Below, piece by piece: positions 35,510 through 44,572 of a DNA stretch of 64,000 nt. Source of the DNA: Acidobacteriota bacterium. Lineage in GTDB: Bacteria > Acidobacteriota > Blastocatellia > Pyrinomonadales > Pyrinomonadaceae. Positions within the stretch are counted from its first letter, which is position 1; each line of letters starts with the position of its first letter. The translations under genes were made by a program, and so were the position numbers. The DNA is taken from NCBI GenBank assembly GCA_019639235.1, contig JAHBSG010000011.1, forward strand, positions 62,001-126,000, written 5' to 3'. The notes beneath the pieces are model-generated. The model was not told where the DNA came from. It did no database searches and was given only the letters and a program-made list of their open reading frames with translations.

Positions 35510-36805
35510 ATGAAAATGTTCCTCACGCGATTTCCGGCGGTAGCTTTCGCCTCTGCTCTATTCGTTTCCGCCGCGATCGGCCAAACACCGGCCGAGACGC
35601 CGAAGCCGGCACCGCCGCCGCTCCCGAAGATAGTTGAGGTCGAGCGGCCGCTCGTACGCTCGGTCGATCCAAAGAAACTCCCGGCACCGTTTCACACCGT
35701 CAGTGCCCGAAGGGTTTCCCGGGTGATCCCGCAGCCGGCCAATGCCGAACTGCGTGTGCCGAAAGGCTTTAAGGTGAACGTTTTTGCCGAGGGCGATTTC
35801 GTCTATCCGCGATGGATGGCCCTGGCGCCGAACGGAGACGTCTTTGTAACTGATTCGCGCGCAAATCGCATTATCGTACTTCGGGACCGGAACAAGGACG
35901 GCGTTGCGGACGAGCGTTGGGTTTGGTCGGACAAACTCGATCAGCCTTTCGGAATGGCGTTTCACAAAGATTGGTTCTACGTGGCGAACACCGACTCGGT
36001 CGTGCGATTTAAATATCGCACGGGGCAAACCCAGGCCGAGGGCGAGCCCGAACGATTGGTCGAGCTGACCCGCGGCGGCTACAACCAGCACTGGACGCGG
36101 AACATCATCTTTTCGCCCGACGGAACCAAGATGTTCCTTTCGATCGGCTCAGAGACCAACGTCTCAGAGGAGGAAGATCCGCGGCGTGCGGCGATCTCGG
36201 TTTATGACCCGGATGGCAAGAATCACCGCATTTACGCCTCGGGCCTCCGGAACCCGATCGGGCTTTCCTGGAACCCAAAGACCGGCGAGCTTTGGACCGC
36301 AGTCAATGAACGCGATGGTATGGGCGACGACCTCGTGCCGGACTTTGCGACGTCGGTCAAAGAAGGCGGGTTTTACGGTTGGCCCTATGCCTACATCGGC
36401 CCGAACGAGGAACCTCGCCGCAAAGGTGAAGCACCGAAGCTGGTGGGGAAGACCATCGTTCCGGATGTGCTTTTCCGCTCGCATGTAGCCGCACTCGGGA
36501 TCGAGTTCTATACCGGTACGATGTTTCCCGAGGAATACCGCGGCGATGCCTTTGTCGCCTTTCACGGCTCTTGGAACCGGCAAAAGCTATCGGGTTACAA
36601 GGTCGTCCGGATAAAGTTTAACGCGAACGGTAAGCTCGAAGGCAACAGCTACGAGGAATTCGTTTCGGGCTGGCTGCCGGACGAAACATCGAACGAGGTT
36701 TGGGGAAGGCCTGTCGGCCTGCTCGTCCACGCGGACGGCTCGCTCCTGATCACCGACGACGGCGCTCGGAAGATCTGGAGAGTGAGCTACTGCGGGAGAA
36801 AGTGA
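35510..36805 (+). CDS. Exported sorbosone dehydrogenase / PQQ-dependent sugar dehydrogenase-like protein
   Basis: A 431-residue protein from ATG 35510 with a signal peptide (MKMFLTRFPAVAFASALFVSAAIGQ) and a Pro-rich spacer. The six-bladed propeller shows family segments: FVYPRWMALAPNGDVFVTDSRANRIIVL, GMAFHKDWFYVANTDSVVRF, NIIFSPDGTKMFLSIGS and RNPIGLSWNPKTGELWTAVNERDGMGDDLVPD. It is probably a periplasmic glucose/sorbosone dehydrogenase-type enzyme using PQQ. The stop codon TGA is already part of the downstream octamer array. Confidence 0.8.
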   Translation: MKMFLTRFPAVAFASALFVSAAIGQTPAETPKPAPPPLPKIVEVERPLVRSVDPKKLPAPFHTVSARRVSRVIPQPANAELRVPKGFKVNVFAEGDFVYPRWMALAPNGDVFVTDSRANRIIVLRDRNKDGVADERWVWSDKLDQPFGMAFHKDWFYVANTDSVVRFKYRTGQTQAEGEPERLVELTRGGYNQHWTRNIIFSPDGTKMFLSIGSETNVSEEEDPRRAAISVYDPDGKNHRIYASGLRNPIGLSWNPKTGELWTAVNERDGMGDDLVPDFATSVKEGGFYGWPYAYIGPNEEPRRKGEAPKLVGKTIVPDVLFRSHVAALGIEFYTGTMFPEEYRGDAFVAFHGSWNRQKLSGYKVVRIKFNANGKLEGNSYEEFVSGWLPDETSNEVWGRPVGLLVHADGSLLITDDGARKIWRVSYCGRK

Positions 36806-36902
36806 AAAAGGTGAAAGAGTGAAAAAGTGAAAAAGTGAAAGAGTGAATGCATCTCATTCGCTCAGACGCTTTTTCACCATTTCACTTTCTCACCTTTGCA
36901 CC
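36801..36902. repeat. Inverted octamer arrays filling a convergent intergenic gap
   Basis: The left half has about six tandem GTGAAARA units. The right half carries the same units in inverse orientation (CTTTTTCACCATTTCAC and onward). The gap runs exactly between the stops of the upstream gene (36805) and the mutase gene (36903). It can fold into one long hairpin and may act as a bidirectional terminator, or be a relative of the heptamer elements elsewhere in the window. Confidence 0.6.
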
Positions 36903-38576
36903 TTAAAAAGCCGGTTCCTCGTAAATCCCGTAAACATCACGGAGAGCAACGCAGATCTCTTCAACTGTTGCGTAGGCGGCGACGGCTTCGATGATCGCGG
37001 GCATAGTGTTTTCGTTGTCGCGGGCGGCAAGTTTTAATTTATCGAGCGATGCTGCGACGGCGCCGTTGTCGCGGGTTGCCTTTACGTGTGCAAGGCGTTC
37101 GAGCTGATGGTCGCGGACTGCTTCGTCGATCTGGAGGATGTTGACCTTTGAGGGCTCTTCGTCCATCACATATTTATTGACGCCGACGATCACCTGTTCG
37201 TTGCGTTCGACGGCCTTTTGATATTGATAGGCAGATTCCTGGATCTCACGCTGCGGGAACCCGGCCTCGACCGCCTCGACCATCCCGCCGAAGCCATCGA
37301 TCTTGTCGAAATAATCGAAACAGCCTTCGATCATTTTCTCGGTAAGCGATTCGACGTAGTAGCTGCCCGCGAGCGGATCGACCGTGTTCACAACGCCGGT
37401 CTCTTCGGCGATGATCTGCTGCGTGCGGAGAGCTATCAACGCGGCCTCGTCGGTCGGAAGTGCGAGGGCTTCGTCGTATGAATCGGTGTGCAGCGACTGC
37501 GTCCCGCCGAGCACGCCGGCAAGCGCCTGAATGGCGACGCGGGCGATGTTATTGAGCGGCTGCTGGACCGTCAAGGAAACGCCCGCCGTCTGCGTATGGA
37601 AGCGCATCTGCATCGTCCGCGGATTCCTCGCACCGAAGCGTTCCTTCATCGTCCGTGCCCAAACGACGCGGGCCGCACGGTACTTGGCGATCTCTTCGAA
37701 GAAATCGTTGTGGGCGTTAAAGAAGAAAGAGATACGCGGCACGAACTCATCGACGTCCATCCCGCGGTCAACGCCGTACTGAACATACTCGACGCCGTCT
37801 CTAAGGGTGAACGCGAGTTCCTGCAGTGCGGTCGCTCCTGCTTCGCGGATGTGATAGCCGCTGACCGAGATCGGGTTGTATTTCGGCACGTGCTTGGTCG
37901 TGTACTCAAAGGTATCGATGACCAGCTTCATCGCCGGTTTGATCGGATAGATCCATTCCTTTTGGGCGATGTATTCTTTGAGAATGTCGTTCTGAAGCGT
38001 GCCGGAGATCTTCGTAAAATCGGCCTTTTGCTTTTCGGCGACGACCAGATACATCGCAAGGAAGATCGGGGCCGGAGCGTTGATCGTCTGCGAGACGGTA
38101 ACCTCGTCGAGCGGAATTCCGTCGAAAAGCACTTCAAAATCTGCGAGGCTTGAGACCGCAACGCCGCACTTGCCGACCTCGCCTTCCGAGAGCGGCGAAT
38201 CCGCGTCGAGGCCCATCAATGCGGGCAGGTCGTAGGCGACCGAAAGGCCAGTCTGGCCGTGCTCCATCAAGTACTTGAACCGAGCGTTGGTATTCTCCGG
38301 TGACGAAAACCCGGCAAACTGCCGCATCGTCCAGAGCTTGCCGCGATAGCCGGTCGGGTGGATGCCGCGTTTGTATGGATACTCGCCGGGAAAACCCACG
38401 TCGATGCCGTCGCTTTCGGCCGCCGTATAAAGCCGCTCTACCGGCTCAAGCGAAACGCCCTCGAACGAATCCTTTCGCTCGGGCGTTCTCTCAAGCACCT
38501 TCGCAAGTGTTTCCTCTACCCAACGCTGCTTCTCAGCCTCGGCGGCCGTCTTCGCTTCTTTGATCTCAGTTGCCAT
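36903..38576 (-). CDS. Acyl-CoA (methylmalonyl-CoA) mutase large subunit
   Basis: A 557-residue catalytic barrel subunit of a B12-dependent mutase. Conserved segments are [25 protein letters not shown] near residue 90, [17 protein letters not shown] near 195, [23 protein letters not shown] near 270, and [25 protein letters not shown] near 365. The cobalamin-binding domain (DxHxxG) is absent, so a separate small subunit must exist elsewhere. The reaction is likely methylmalonyl-CoA to succinyl-CoA, but isobutyryl- or ethylmalonyl-type substrates cannot be excluded. Confidence 0.9.
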   Translation of the reverse strand: MATEIKEAKTAAEAEKQRWVEETLAKVLERTPERKDSFEGVSLEPVERLYTAAESDGIDVGFPGEYPYKRGIHPTGYRGKLWTMRQFAGFSSPENTNARFKYLMEHGQTGLSVAYDLPALMGLDADSPLSEGEVGKCGVAVSSLADFEVLFDGIPLDEVTVSQTINAPAPIFLAMYLVVAEKQKADFTKISGTLQNDILKEYIAQKEWIYPIKPAMKLVIDTFEYTTKHVPKYNPISVSGYHIREAGATALQELAFTLRDGVEYVQYGVDRGMDVDEFVPRISFFFNAHNDFFEEIAKYRAARVVWARTMKERFGARNPRTMQMRFHTQTAGVSLTVQQPLNNIARVAIQALAGVLGGTQSLHTDSYDEALALPTDEAALIALRTQQIIAEETGVVNTVDPLAGSYYVESLTEKMIEGCFDYFDKIDGFGGMVEAVEAGFPQREIQESAYQYQKAVERNEQVIVGVNKYVMDEEPSKVNILQIDEAVRDHQLERLAHVKATRDNGAVAASLDKLKLAARDNENTMPAIIEAVAAYATVEEICVALRDVYGIYEEPAF

Positions 38577-38640
38577 AGCTTATAGATGTATAAAGGGAGA
38601 TTTTAGCATAGGGAAGCGGGGAGTGAAGAGGGACGAGACG

Positions 38641-39948
38641 TCAGTCGCTCACTCGAGTTCTGGCACGTGCAGCGAGGAATATTATTATTGCGAGGGCGAT
38701 GCAGAGGACGGGGATGATCATCATTGCGGATTGCAGGCCGGCTCCGCGGAAGGGTTCGAGTGCGGCGGCGGTTAGTTCGGTGACGCCGCCGGCAAGAGCA
38801 GCGTTTCGGGTAAAGTGGTCGCTCATCGCTCCGACCACGTAAGGGCCGAGCGCTCCGCCAAGCAGGTACATTGCCATGAAATAGACGGCCATCGCCGTGC
38901 CGCGAAGTTCGCGTGGAGTGATATCAGCGATGGTCGCGTAGGTGATCGAGTAATAAAAGTACATCAGGGCAAAAGCCGAGCCCATCGCAAGCAGAAAGAC
39001 GGTCGTGTTACCGGCCTCAGCCATGATCGCCGTGTAAAAAAGCGGCACCGAGAGCAGCGTCGCGGCGGCGACGACGATCAGCCCGCCATTCGTTCGCCAA
39101 CGCTTCGCGAGGTCGCCGGCGATGCCGCCGAGGATCAGCCCCGGAAGCGTAAAGATGCCGTTGACGAGCATCGCGATGATGTTCGCGTCGCGGATGTCGA
39201 GGTCGTGGAACCGCATCAAGTACGGCGTCATGAATGAGCTAAGAGCATAGAGGCTGAAGTTATGGACCGCTCCCGAAAGGATCAGCCAAAACATCGTCTG
39301 CGACGAGATTACGTGGCGGAAGGGCTCCCACGAAAAGCTCGTCGTCGAAGCAACGGTCGGTGCCTCGCTGCGGAGCGGTTCGCGAATGAAGAGTGCCGCC
39401 GCCGCGAGCAGCAGCCCCGGAAATCCCGCGACGAAGAACGCCGTCCGCCAGCCGTATTCCTGGGCCACCCAGCCGCTTACGGCAAAGCTCAGGGCAATGC
39501 CGACCGGCAAGCCGAGCATGAAGATGCTCATCGCACGGGCGCGTTTGTCCTCGGGGAAAAGGTCGCTGATCAATGACGTCGCCGCCGGTGCACATGATGC
39601 CTCGCCGACTCCGACGCCGAGCCGGAGCAGGAAGATCTGGGTGAAGTTTCGGGCAAAGCCGGAGGCGAAGGTGAGCACGCTCCAGACAAAAACGCCCGCC
39701 GCGAGGATGCGTTTCCGCGGGACGCGATCCGCGAGCCTTCCGAAAGGGATTCCGACAAAAGCATAGAGCAGCGTAAAGGCCGTGCTGAGCAACCCGAGCG
39801 ATGTGTCGCTCAGTTCAAACTCCCTGCGAATCGGTTCGCCGACGGCGCCGATGATCAGCCGGTCAAAGAAATTGACCGTGTTGATAAGGAAAAGGATCAG
39901 CAATGCGTACCACGCACCGCGGACGGGAAATCGCTTGTCGTTCGTCAT
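38641..39948 (-). CDS. MFS transporter (spinster-like)
   Basis: A 435-residue membrane protein with about twelve helices. The N-terminal LLFLINTVNFFDRLIIGAVGEPIRREFELSDTSLGLL is typical of the spinster/Spns subgroup, and the loop motif GRLADRVPRKRIL is the MFS A-motif. The substrate is unknown. The gene is divergent from, and close to, a small lipoprotein gene, and downstream of the mutase in map order but read independently. Confidence 0.85.
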   Translation of the reverse strand: MTNDKRFPVRGAWYALLILFLINTVNFFDRLIIGAVGEPIRREFELSDTSLGLLSTAFTLLYAFVGIPFGRLADRVPRKRILAAGVFVWSVLTFASGFARNFTQIFLLRLGVGVGEASCAPAATSLISDLFPEDKRARAMSIFMLGLPVGIALSFAVSGWVAQEYGWRTAFFVAGFPGLLLAAAALFIREPLRSEAPTVASTTSFSWEPFRHVISSQTMFWLILSGAVHNFSLYALSSFMTPYLMRFHDLDIRDANIIAMLVNGIFTLPGLILGGIAGDLAKRWRTNGGLIVVAAATLLSVPLFYTAIMAEAGNTTVFLLAMGSAFALMYFYYSITYATIADITPRELRGTAMAVYFMAMYLLGGALGPYVVGAMSDHFTRNAALAGGVTELTAAALEPFRGAGLQSAMMIIPVLCIALAIIIFLAARARTRVSD

Positions 39949-40013
39949 TCGCAGGGTCGCCGGCCGGTCTCACTCCTTTGCAAACCGCAGCCGGCGGGCA
40001 TAGAATCTTTTGC

Positions 40014-40553
40014 GTGTTAAAGACTTTTTCTTGCAAGATTGTAGCACTTATATCTTTCGCATCAATCGCACTGTTTGCGGGCTGCGGCGGCGGCCCCGAA
40101 ACTGCAAATAATTCCGCACCGGTCTCGCCGCGTGAGGTCAATGAAAAGAACACGCCGCAGGTCAACGAAAAGCCCGAAGAGCTTGGAATGCTTATCAAGG
40201 TGCCGTTCGTGCCGGCCGAGGTCGTCTTTGTTGAGCAGGCCGCGGCTGCCGAGCCCGGCCGTTCGCCGGGGCCGAACGACAAGAAGCTTCGTGCGGTGAT
40301 CCTTTATGAAAAGGAAGATGCCGAATTGCTTGCGGCGGAGGCGGCAAAGCTCGCCGAGCCGACGGCCGTTGAGATCGATGCCGACACGTGGTTTCCCGCG
40401 GAGCTTGTCTCGCAGAGCGAATTGAACGAAGGCCAGAAGCTCAAGGGCAAGGCGTACCCGGCGGACATGCTTTTTCAGGCGCCGTATCTTGCCGGGACGC
40501 TCGTCCGGATCGACGAAACGAATTACTTCGTCGTCGAGATGTACACGCGTTAG
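40014..40553 (+). CDS. Small lipoprotein, function unknown
   Basis: A 179-residue protein starting at GTG 40014. It has a lipoprotein signal (KIVALISFASIALFAGC) with lipobox LFAGC, then a low-complexity Asn/Pro linker and a compact domain with EVVFVEQAA, RAVILYEKEDAELLAAEA and GTLVRIDETNYFVVEMYTR. No family is recognised. The stop overlaps that of the convergent NtrC-type gene by four bases. Confidence 0.65.
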   Translation: MLKTFSCKIVALISFASIALFAGCGGGPETANNSAPVSPREVNEKNTPQVNEKPEELGMLIKVPFVPAEVVFVEQAAAAEPGRSPGPNDKKLRAVILYEKEDAELLAAEAAKLAEPTAVEIDADTWFPAELVSQSELNEGQKLKGKAYPADMLFQAPYLAGTLVRIDETNYFVVEMYTR

Positions 40554-41887
40554 CCTTCGTAGCGTTTGAGCTTTCGGTAGAGCGTCGAGAGGTCTATCCC
40601 GAGTGCCGCGGCCGCGGCCGATTTATCCTGCCCGAGCGTTACCAGTGTTTGCAGAATATGATCGCGTTCGACCTCGTCGAGCGTTTTGATGCCGCCCATT
40701 TCCGTTCCGCTGAAGCTCTTTGAGACGGCGGGCGGAAGGTCGGCGAGCGTGATCTCCGCATCGCTGAGGATGAACGCCCGCTCGATGAGGTTCTCGAGCT
40801 CGCGGATGTTTCCCGGCCAATCGTATTCGGTGAGGGCGCTGAGGGATTCATCGGTTACGGCCTTTCGCGGGCTGTTCTGTTTGGCGGCGGACCTTGCGGC
40901 AAAGTGTTTCGCGAGTGCGGCGATGTCCTCGCGGCGTTCGCGGAGCGGCGGGACGACGATCTCGATGACGTTGAGCCGATAGAAAAGATCCTCGCGGAAG
41001 CGGCCTTCGCGGACCTCGGACTCGAGGTCCTTGTGCGTGGCGGCGACGATGCGGGCATCGAAGCTGACGGCGTCCGCGGCACCGACCGGCGTCACCTCGT
41101 GTTCCTGCACGGCACGCAGCAGCTTTACCTGCAGAGCGGCGGTCATCTCGCCGACCTCATCGAGAAAAACGGTGCCGCCCTCGGCCGAGCGGAAGAAGCC
41201 CTTCTTATCGCCGACCGCTCCGGTGAACGCCCCGCGGACGTGGCCGAAGAGTTCGCTTTCGAGCAGGGAATCGGGCAACGCGCCGCAGTTGACGGCGAGA
41301 AACGGCCGGTCAGAGCGGCGGCTGTTGAAGTGCAACGCGCGGGCGATGAGTTCCTTTCCGGTGCCGCTTTCGCCGCGGATGAGCACGGTGGAATTCGTAT
41401 CGGCGACCTTCTGCACCATCTCAAGCACGCCGCGGAAGGCCGGCCCGCTGCCGATCATTTCCGAGAAATTGTACTCGCGATAAAGCTCGCGGCGGAGCGC
41501 CCGGTTTTGCCGAAAGAGTTCGTCTTGGGCGATTGCGTTGCGGATGGTCTTGAGGATGTCGTCGTTGAGAAAGGGCTTGGTGATGTAGTCGTAAGCGCCT
41601 TTGCGGAGGGCGGCGATGGCCGAATCGACCGACGAGAAGGCCGTCATCACAACGACGAGCGCGTGTTCGTCGATCGCCTTGATGTGGTCGAGCATCGTCA
41701 GGCCGTCCATCCCGGCCATCTTGATGTCTGTCACCGTTACGGCGATCTCGTTTTCCGCAAAAACACGCAGCCCCGCCTCGGCAGAGTCCGCCGTAAAAAC
41801 GCTGTAACCCTCCGCCTCCAAAAGCCGGCGAAGGATATTCCGCATCAGCTCCTCGTCCTCGACGATCAGAATCGAACGCTTCCCCAT
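40550..41887 (-). CDS. NtrC-family sigma-54 response regulator
   Basis: A 445-residue protein from ATG 41887. The receiver domain has the phospho-acceptor Asp in VTVTDIKMAGMDG near residue 51 and the conserved Lys in YDYITKPF. The AAA+ domain follows with GESGTGKE near 174, GAFTGA near 221 and GGTVFLDEVGEM. A Fis HTH ends the protein (SAAAAALGIDLSTLYRKLKRYEG). No histidine kinase is adjacent, so it is an orphan regulator. A perfect 21-base inverted repeat lies about 43 bases upstream. Confidence 0.92.
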   Translation of the reverse strand: MGKRSILIVEDEELMRNILRRLLEAEGYSVFTADSAEAGLRVFAENEIAVTVTDIKMAGMDGLTMLDHIKAIDEHALVVVMTAFSSVDSAIAALRKGAYDYITKPFLNDDILKTIRNAIAQDELFRQNRALRRELYREYNFSEMIGSGPAFRGVLEMVQKVADTNSTVLIRGESGTGKELIARALHFNSRRSDRPFLAVNCGALPDSLLESELFGHVRGAFTGAVGDKKGFFRSAEGGTVFLDEVGEMTAALQVKLLRAVQEHEVTPVGAADAVSFDARIVAATHKDLESEVREGRFREDLFYRLNVIEIVVPPLRERREDIAALAKHFAARSAAKQNSPRKAVTDESLSALTEYDWPGNIRELENLIERAFILSDAEITLADLPPAVSKSFSGTEMGGIKTLDEVERDHILQTLVTLGQDKSAAAAALGIDLSTLYRKLKRYEG

Positions 41888-41929
41888 CACCCCTAGATTC
41901 TGCAACCATTCCCCCAAATAAACAACGCC

Positions 41930-41950
41930 CGGTGAGTCAAAGACTCACCG
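41930..41950. promoter_or_regulatory. Perfect inverted repeat between NtrC-type regulator and lptD
   Basis: Nine-base arms CGGTGAGTC and GACTCACCG are separated by AAA. It is a candidate operator in a divergent promoter region, with no T run to suggest a terminator. Confidence 0.45.
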
Positions 41951-42046
41951 CTCATCGATGGGCGGAGCCCAAAGATACCCGCAGGTAGCGATGGATTTAC
42001 GATTGACGATTCACGCGCCATCGACGAAACTGCTATATTTTTGGAT

Positions 42047-44572
42047 ATGGTGAAACGCCTTTGTTTCGGTGTGGCGGTGCTTGTGCTGGCGGCGGCGGGG
42101 TTTGGGCAGCAGACCAATCCGGTCGAGCGGCAGGTCGCGAATCCGATCACCGACACGCCGAACATCAATCCCGTTTCGGAAGAGCGGAGCGTCGTTGCTC
42201 CGAAAAAGAAGCCGAGCTTTGAGCCCGAAGGCGGCGACGGCGAGGTGGTCGTTTATTCGAACCGGCAGACGGTCGAGGGCGAAGAGGGAAAGCGGGTGAT
42301 CGTCCACGAAGGGAATGTGGACGTGCGGTACGGCATTTACAGGATGCAGGCGGACCGGATCGTTATCTACGAGGGCGAGAACCGGATGGAGGCGACGGGC
42401 AGCGTCGTTTTTGACCAGGGCGACGACCAGCGGATCACCGGCTCACGCGGCGTTTGGAACTACCGGACGAAGCTCGGCGTTTTTGAGAACTCGACCGGCT
42501 TTACGAATCAGACCAACGACGGCAGCGTCATCTTTTTTACGGCCGATCGCGTCGAGCGCGTTTCGCTCAACGAGGTGGTCGTCACCAAGGGCAAGTTCAC
42601 CGCCTGCGACGAGGCAGTGCCGACGTGGTCCTTTACGGCGGACGAAGCACGCATCCGGCCGAACGATAAGATCAAGCTAAAGAACGCAAAGTTCAGGCTG
42701 AGCGATGTGCCGGTGCTGCCGGTGCCGTTCGCCTCGATACCGATAAAAGAACGCGACCGGGCAAGCGGCTTCCTGACGCCGACCATCGGCTATTCGCGCG
42801 ACAAGGGCCTGCGGCTCTCCGGCGCGTATTACCAAACGCTCGGGCGAAGCGCGGATGCGACGCTGCGGGCAGATGTTTACACCGGCCGCGGCGTCGGCTA
42901 CGGGCTCGACGTGAGGACGAGGGCGAACTCGCGTTCGTATTTCAACTTCGGCTTTTACGCCGTCAAGGACCGTATCTTCGGCCCGGCGGAGAGCGCGGAG
43001 AATCCGGACCAGGGCGGCACGCTTCTTTATGCCGAGGGCGTGCAGTATTTTCCGAATGGCTTCACGGCCGCGGCGGACGTAAGGCTGACCTCGAACCTCG
43101 ATTTTCGGCAGGTATTCTCGGACGGCATCCAGCAGATCATCTCGCCGATCGAGGTCTCGCAGGCGTTCGTCAATAAGAGCTGGAACAACTACACGCTCAA
43201 TTTGCTCGCCCGCTCGCAGGAGATCTCGATTCCGAACGTGCAGATCAAAACGCGAAACCTGCCGAGCGTGAATTTCGAGAAGCGGCCCTCGCAGATATCT
43301 TTTCTGAGGCCACTATATTTTTCGTTCAAGACGAGCGTCGAGGGCGTTTCGCGTCGCGAGGAGGCTCGGAACCTCGCCCTCTATCAGCAAACGGCCGGAG
43401 GCGACCCGGTGGTCTCGCCGGCGATCGGCCAGCGGCTCGATATATACCCGCAGGTGACGCTGCCGATCAGTACGAAATATATTAACTTCACGGCGACCGC
43501 GGCGACGCGGGTCACGTATTACTCGAATTCGTTCAACGATATGCGGCGGGTCGTCGGCCGCGATGTGATCAGGAAACTCGGCGAGTTCGAGTTCGACGTC
43601 CGTCCGGTCGCTCTGGCCAGGAACTTCTACGGCAAGAACAACACATTCCGCTTTCGCCACGTCATCGAACCCTTCGCGACCTATCGCTACATCAAGGGCG
43701 TCGATAATTTCCGCCGGATCATCCGCTTTGATGCGACGGACACGATCACCGATACGAACGAGATCGAATTTGGCGTGACCAATCGCATCTACACGCGGAA
43801 ATATGCCGAGGCCGTGACCGGGGACGCTCAGCGGCGGCTGCGCGATGCCGGAGCGGGAGCGAAGGACGCCGAAAGCTCGCAGCCCTACGAGATCGCAAGC
43901 CTGACAATTCGCGGGAAGTACTTCTTCGATAAGATGTTCGGCGGTGCGCTGGAGGTCGGGCGGAGAAACCAGATCGCACCGATCACGTCGCTCTCGTTCT
44001 ACACGTTCGGCGGCGTGCCGCGGCGTTTTTCGCCGATCAATATCGATTTCACGTATCGGCCGCAGCGGACGATCTTTGTCGCGACGCGGGCAGATGTCGG
44101 TACCTACGGCGACGGGCTTCGGGCGGTCTCGGCAACGGTCGGCTACGACACGCCGCTCGTCAAATTCTTCCAGACCTTCTACTACACACGAGCAGTTACG
44201 CTCGTCCCTTCGCTATCACAGTACGCGAATGAGGCTGGCAAAGAGCCGGGCACGCGACGCGGCTCGCAATGGAGCCCTTCCGTTTTTCTCGGCAACCGGA
44301 ACAAGGGGCTCTACGGCGGTGCGTCTGTCTTTTTCGATTTCGAGAACCGCCGGGCCACAAAGCTTAGCCCGCTGATCAGCTCGCTTTATACGTTGGGTTA
44401 TTCAGGCAATTGCTGCGGCGTGGCGGTGCAGTATTTCAACTTCCGCGTTGGTGCGAGGAGCGAGAACCGATTGGTTTTCAGCTTCCGGCTCAACGGTATC
44501 GGGGCATTTGGTACCGAGCAGTTCGGACAAGGACTTGCGTTAGCGGTAGCGTGCCGCCCGCGAGGCAAATAG
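42047..44572 (+). CDS. lptD: LPS-assembly outer membrane protein LptD
   Basis: LptD with LptE inserts lipopolysaccharide into the outer leaflet. The 841-residue protein has a signal peptide, an OstA/LptA-like periplasmic domain at about residues 65-250 (VHEGNVDVRYGIYRMQADRIVIYEGENRMEATGSV), and a C-terminal barrel. Cysteines match those that form the essential disulfides in Escherichia coli: one in FTACDEAVPTWSF near residue 190 and an adjacent pair in YSGNCCGVAVQYF near 787. The 3' end overlaps the convergent gene by 33 bases. Confidence 0.9.
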   Translation: MVKRLCFGVAVLVLAAAGFGQQTNPVERQVANPITDTPNINPVSEERSVVAPKKKPSFEPEGGDGEVVVYSNRQTVEGEEGKRVIVHEGNVDVRYGIYRMQADRIVIYEGENRMEATGSVVFDQGDDQRITGSRGVWNYRTKLGVFENSTGFTNQTNDGSVIFFTADRVERVSLNEVVVTKGKFTACDEAVPTWSFTADEARIRPNDKIKLKNAKFRLSDVPVLPVPFASIPIKERDRASGFLTPTIGYSRDKGLRLSGAYYQTLGRSADATLRADVYTGRGVGYGLDVRTRANSRSYFNFGFYAVKDRIFGPAESAENPDQGGTLLYAEGVQYFPNGFTAAADVRLTSNLDFRQVFSDGIQQIISPIEVSQAFVNKSWNNYTLNLLARSQEISIPNVQIKTRNLPSVNFEKRPSQISFLRPLYFSFKTSVEGVSRREEARNLALYQQTAGGDPVVSPAIGQRLDIYPQVTLPISTKYINFTATAATRVTYYSNSFNDMRRVVGRDVIRKLGEFEFDVRPVALARNFYGKNNTFRFRHVIEPFATYRYIKGVDNFRRIIRFDATDTITDTNEIEFGVTNRIYTRKYAEAVTGDAQRRLRDAGAGAKDAESSQPYEIASLTIRGKYFFDKMFGGALEVGRRNQIAPITSLSFYTFGGVPRRFSPINIDFTYRPQRTIFVATRADVGTYGDGLRAVSATVGYDTPLVKFFQTFYYTRAVTLVPSLSQYANEAGKEPGTRRGSQWSPSVFLGNRNKGLYGGASVFFDFENRRATKLSPLISSLYTLGYSGNCCGVAVQYFNFRVGARSENRLVFSFRLNGIGAFGTEQFGQGLALAVACRPRGK

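Noticed and set aside
41985..42025. Heptamer-like run (TTACGAT TGACGAT TCACG) upstream of lptD
   Set aside because: Only two or three units with no inverted partner array nearby. Too weak to join to the terminal-array elements.
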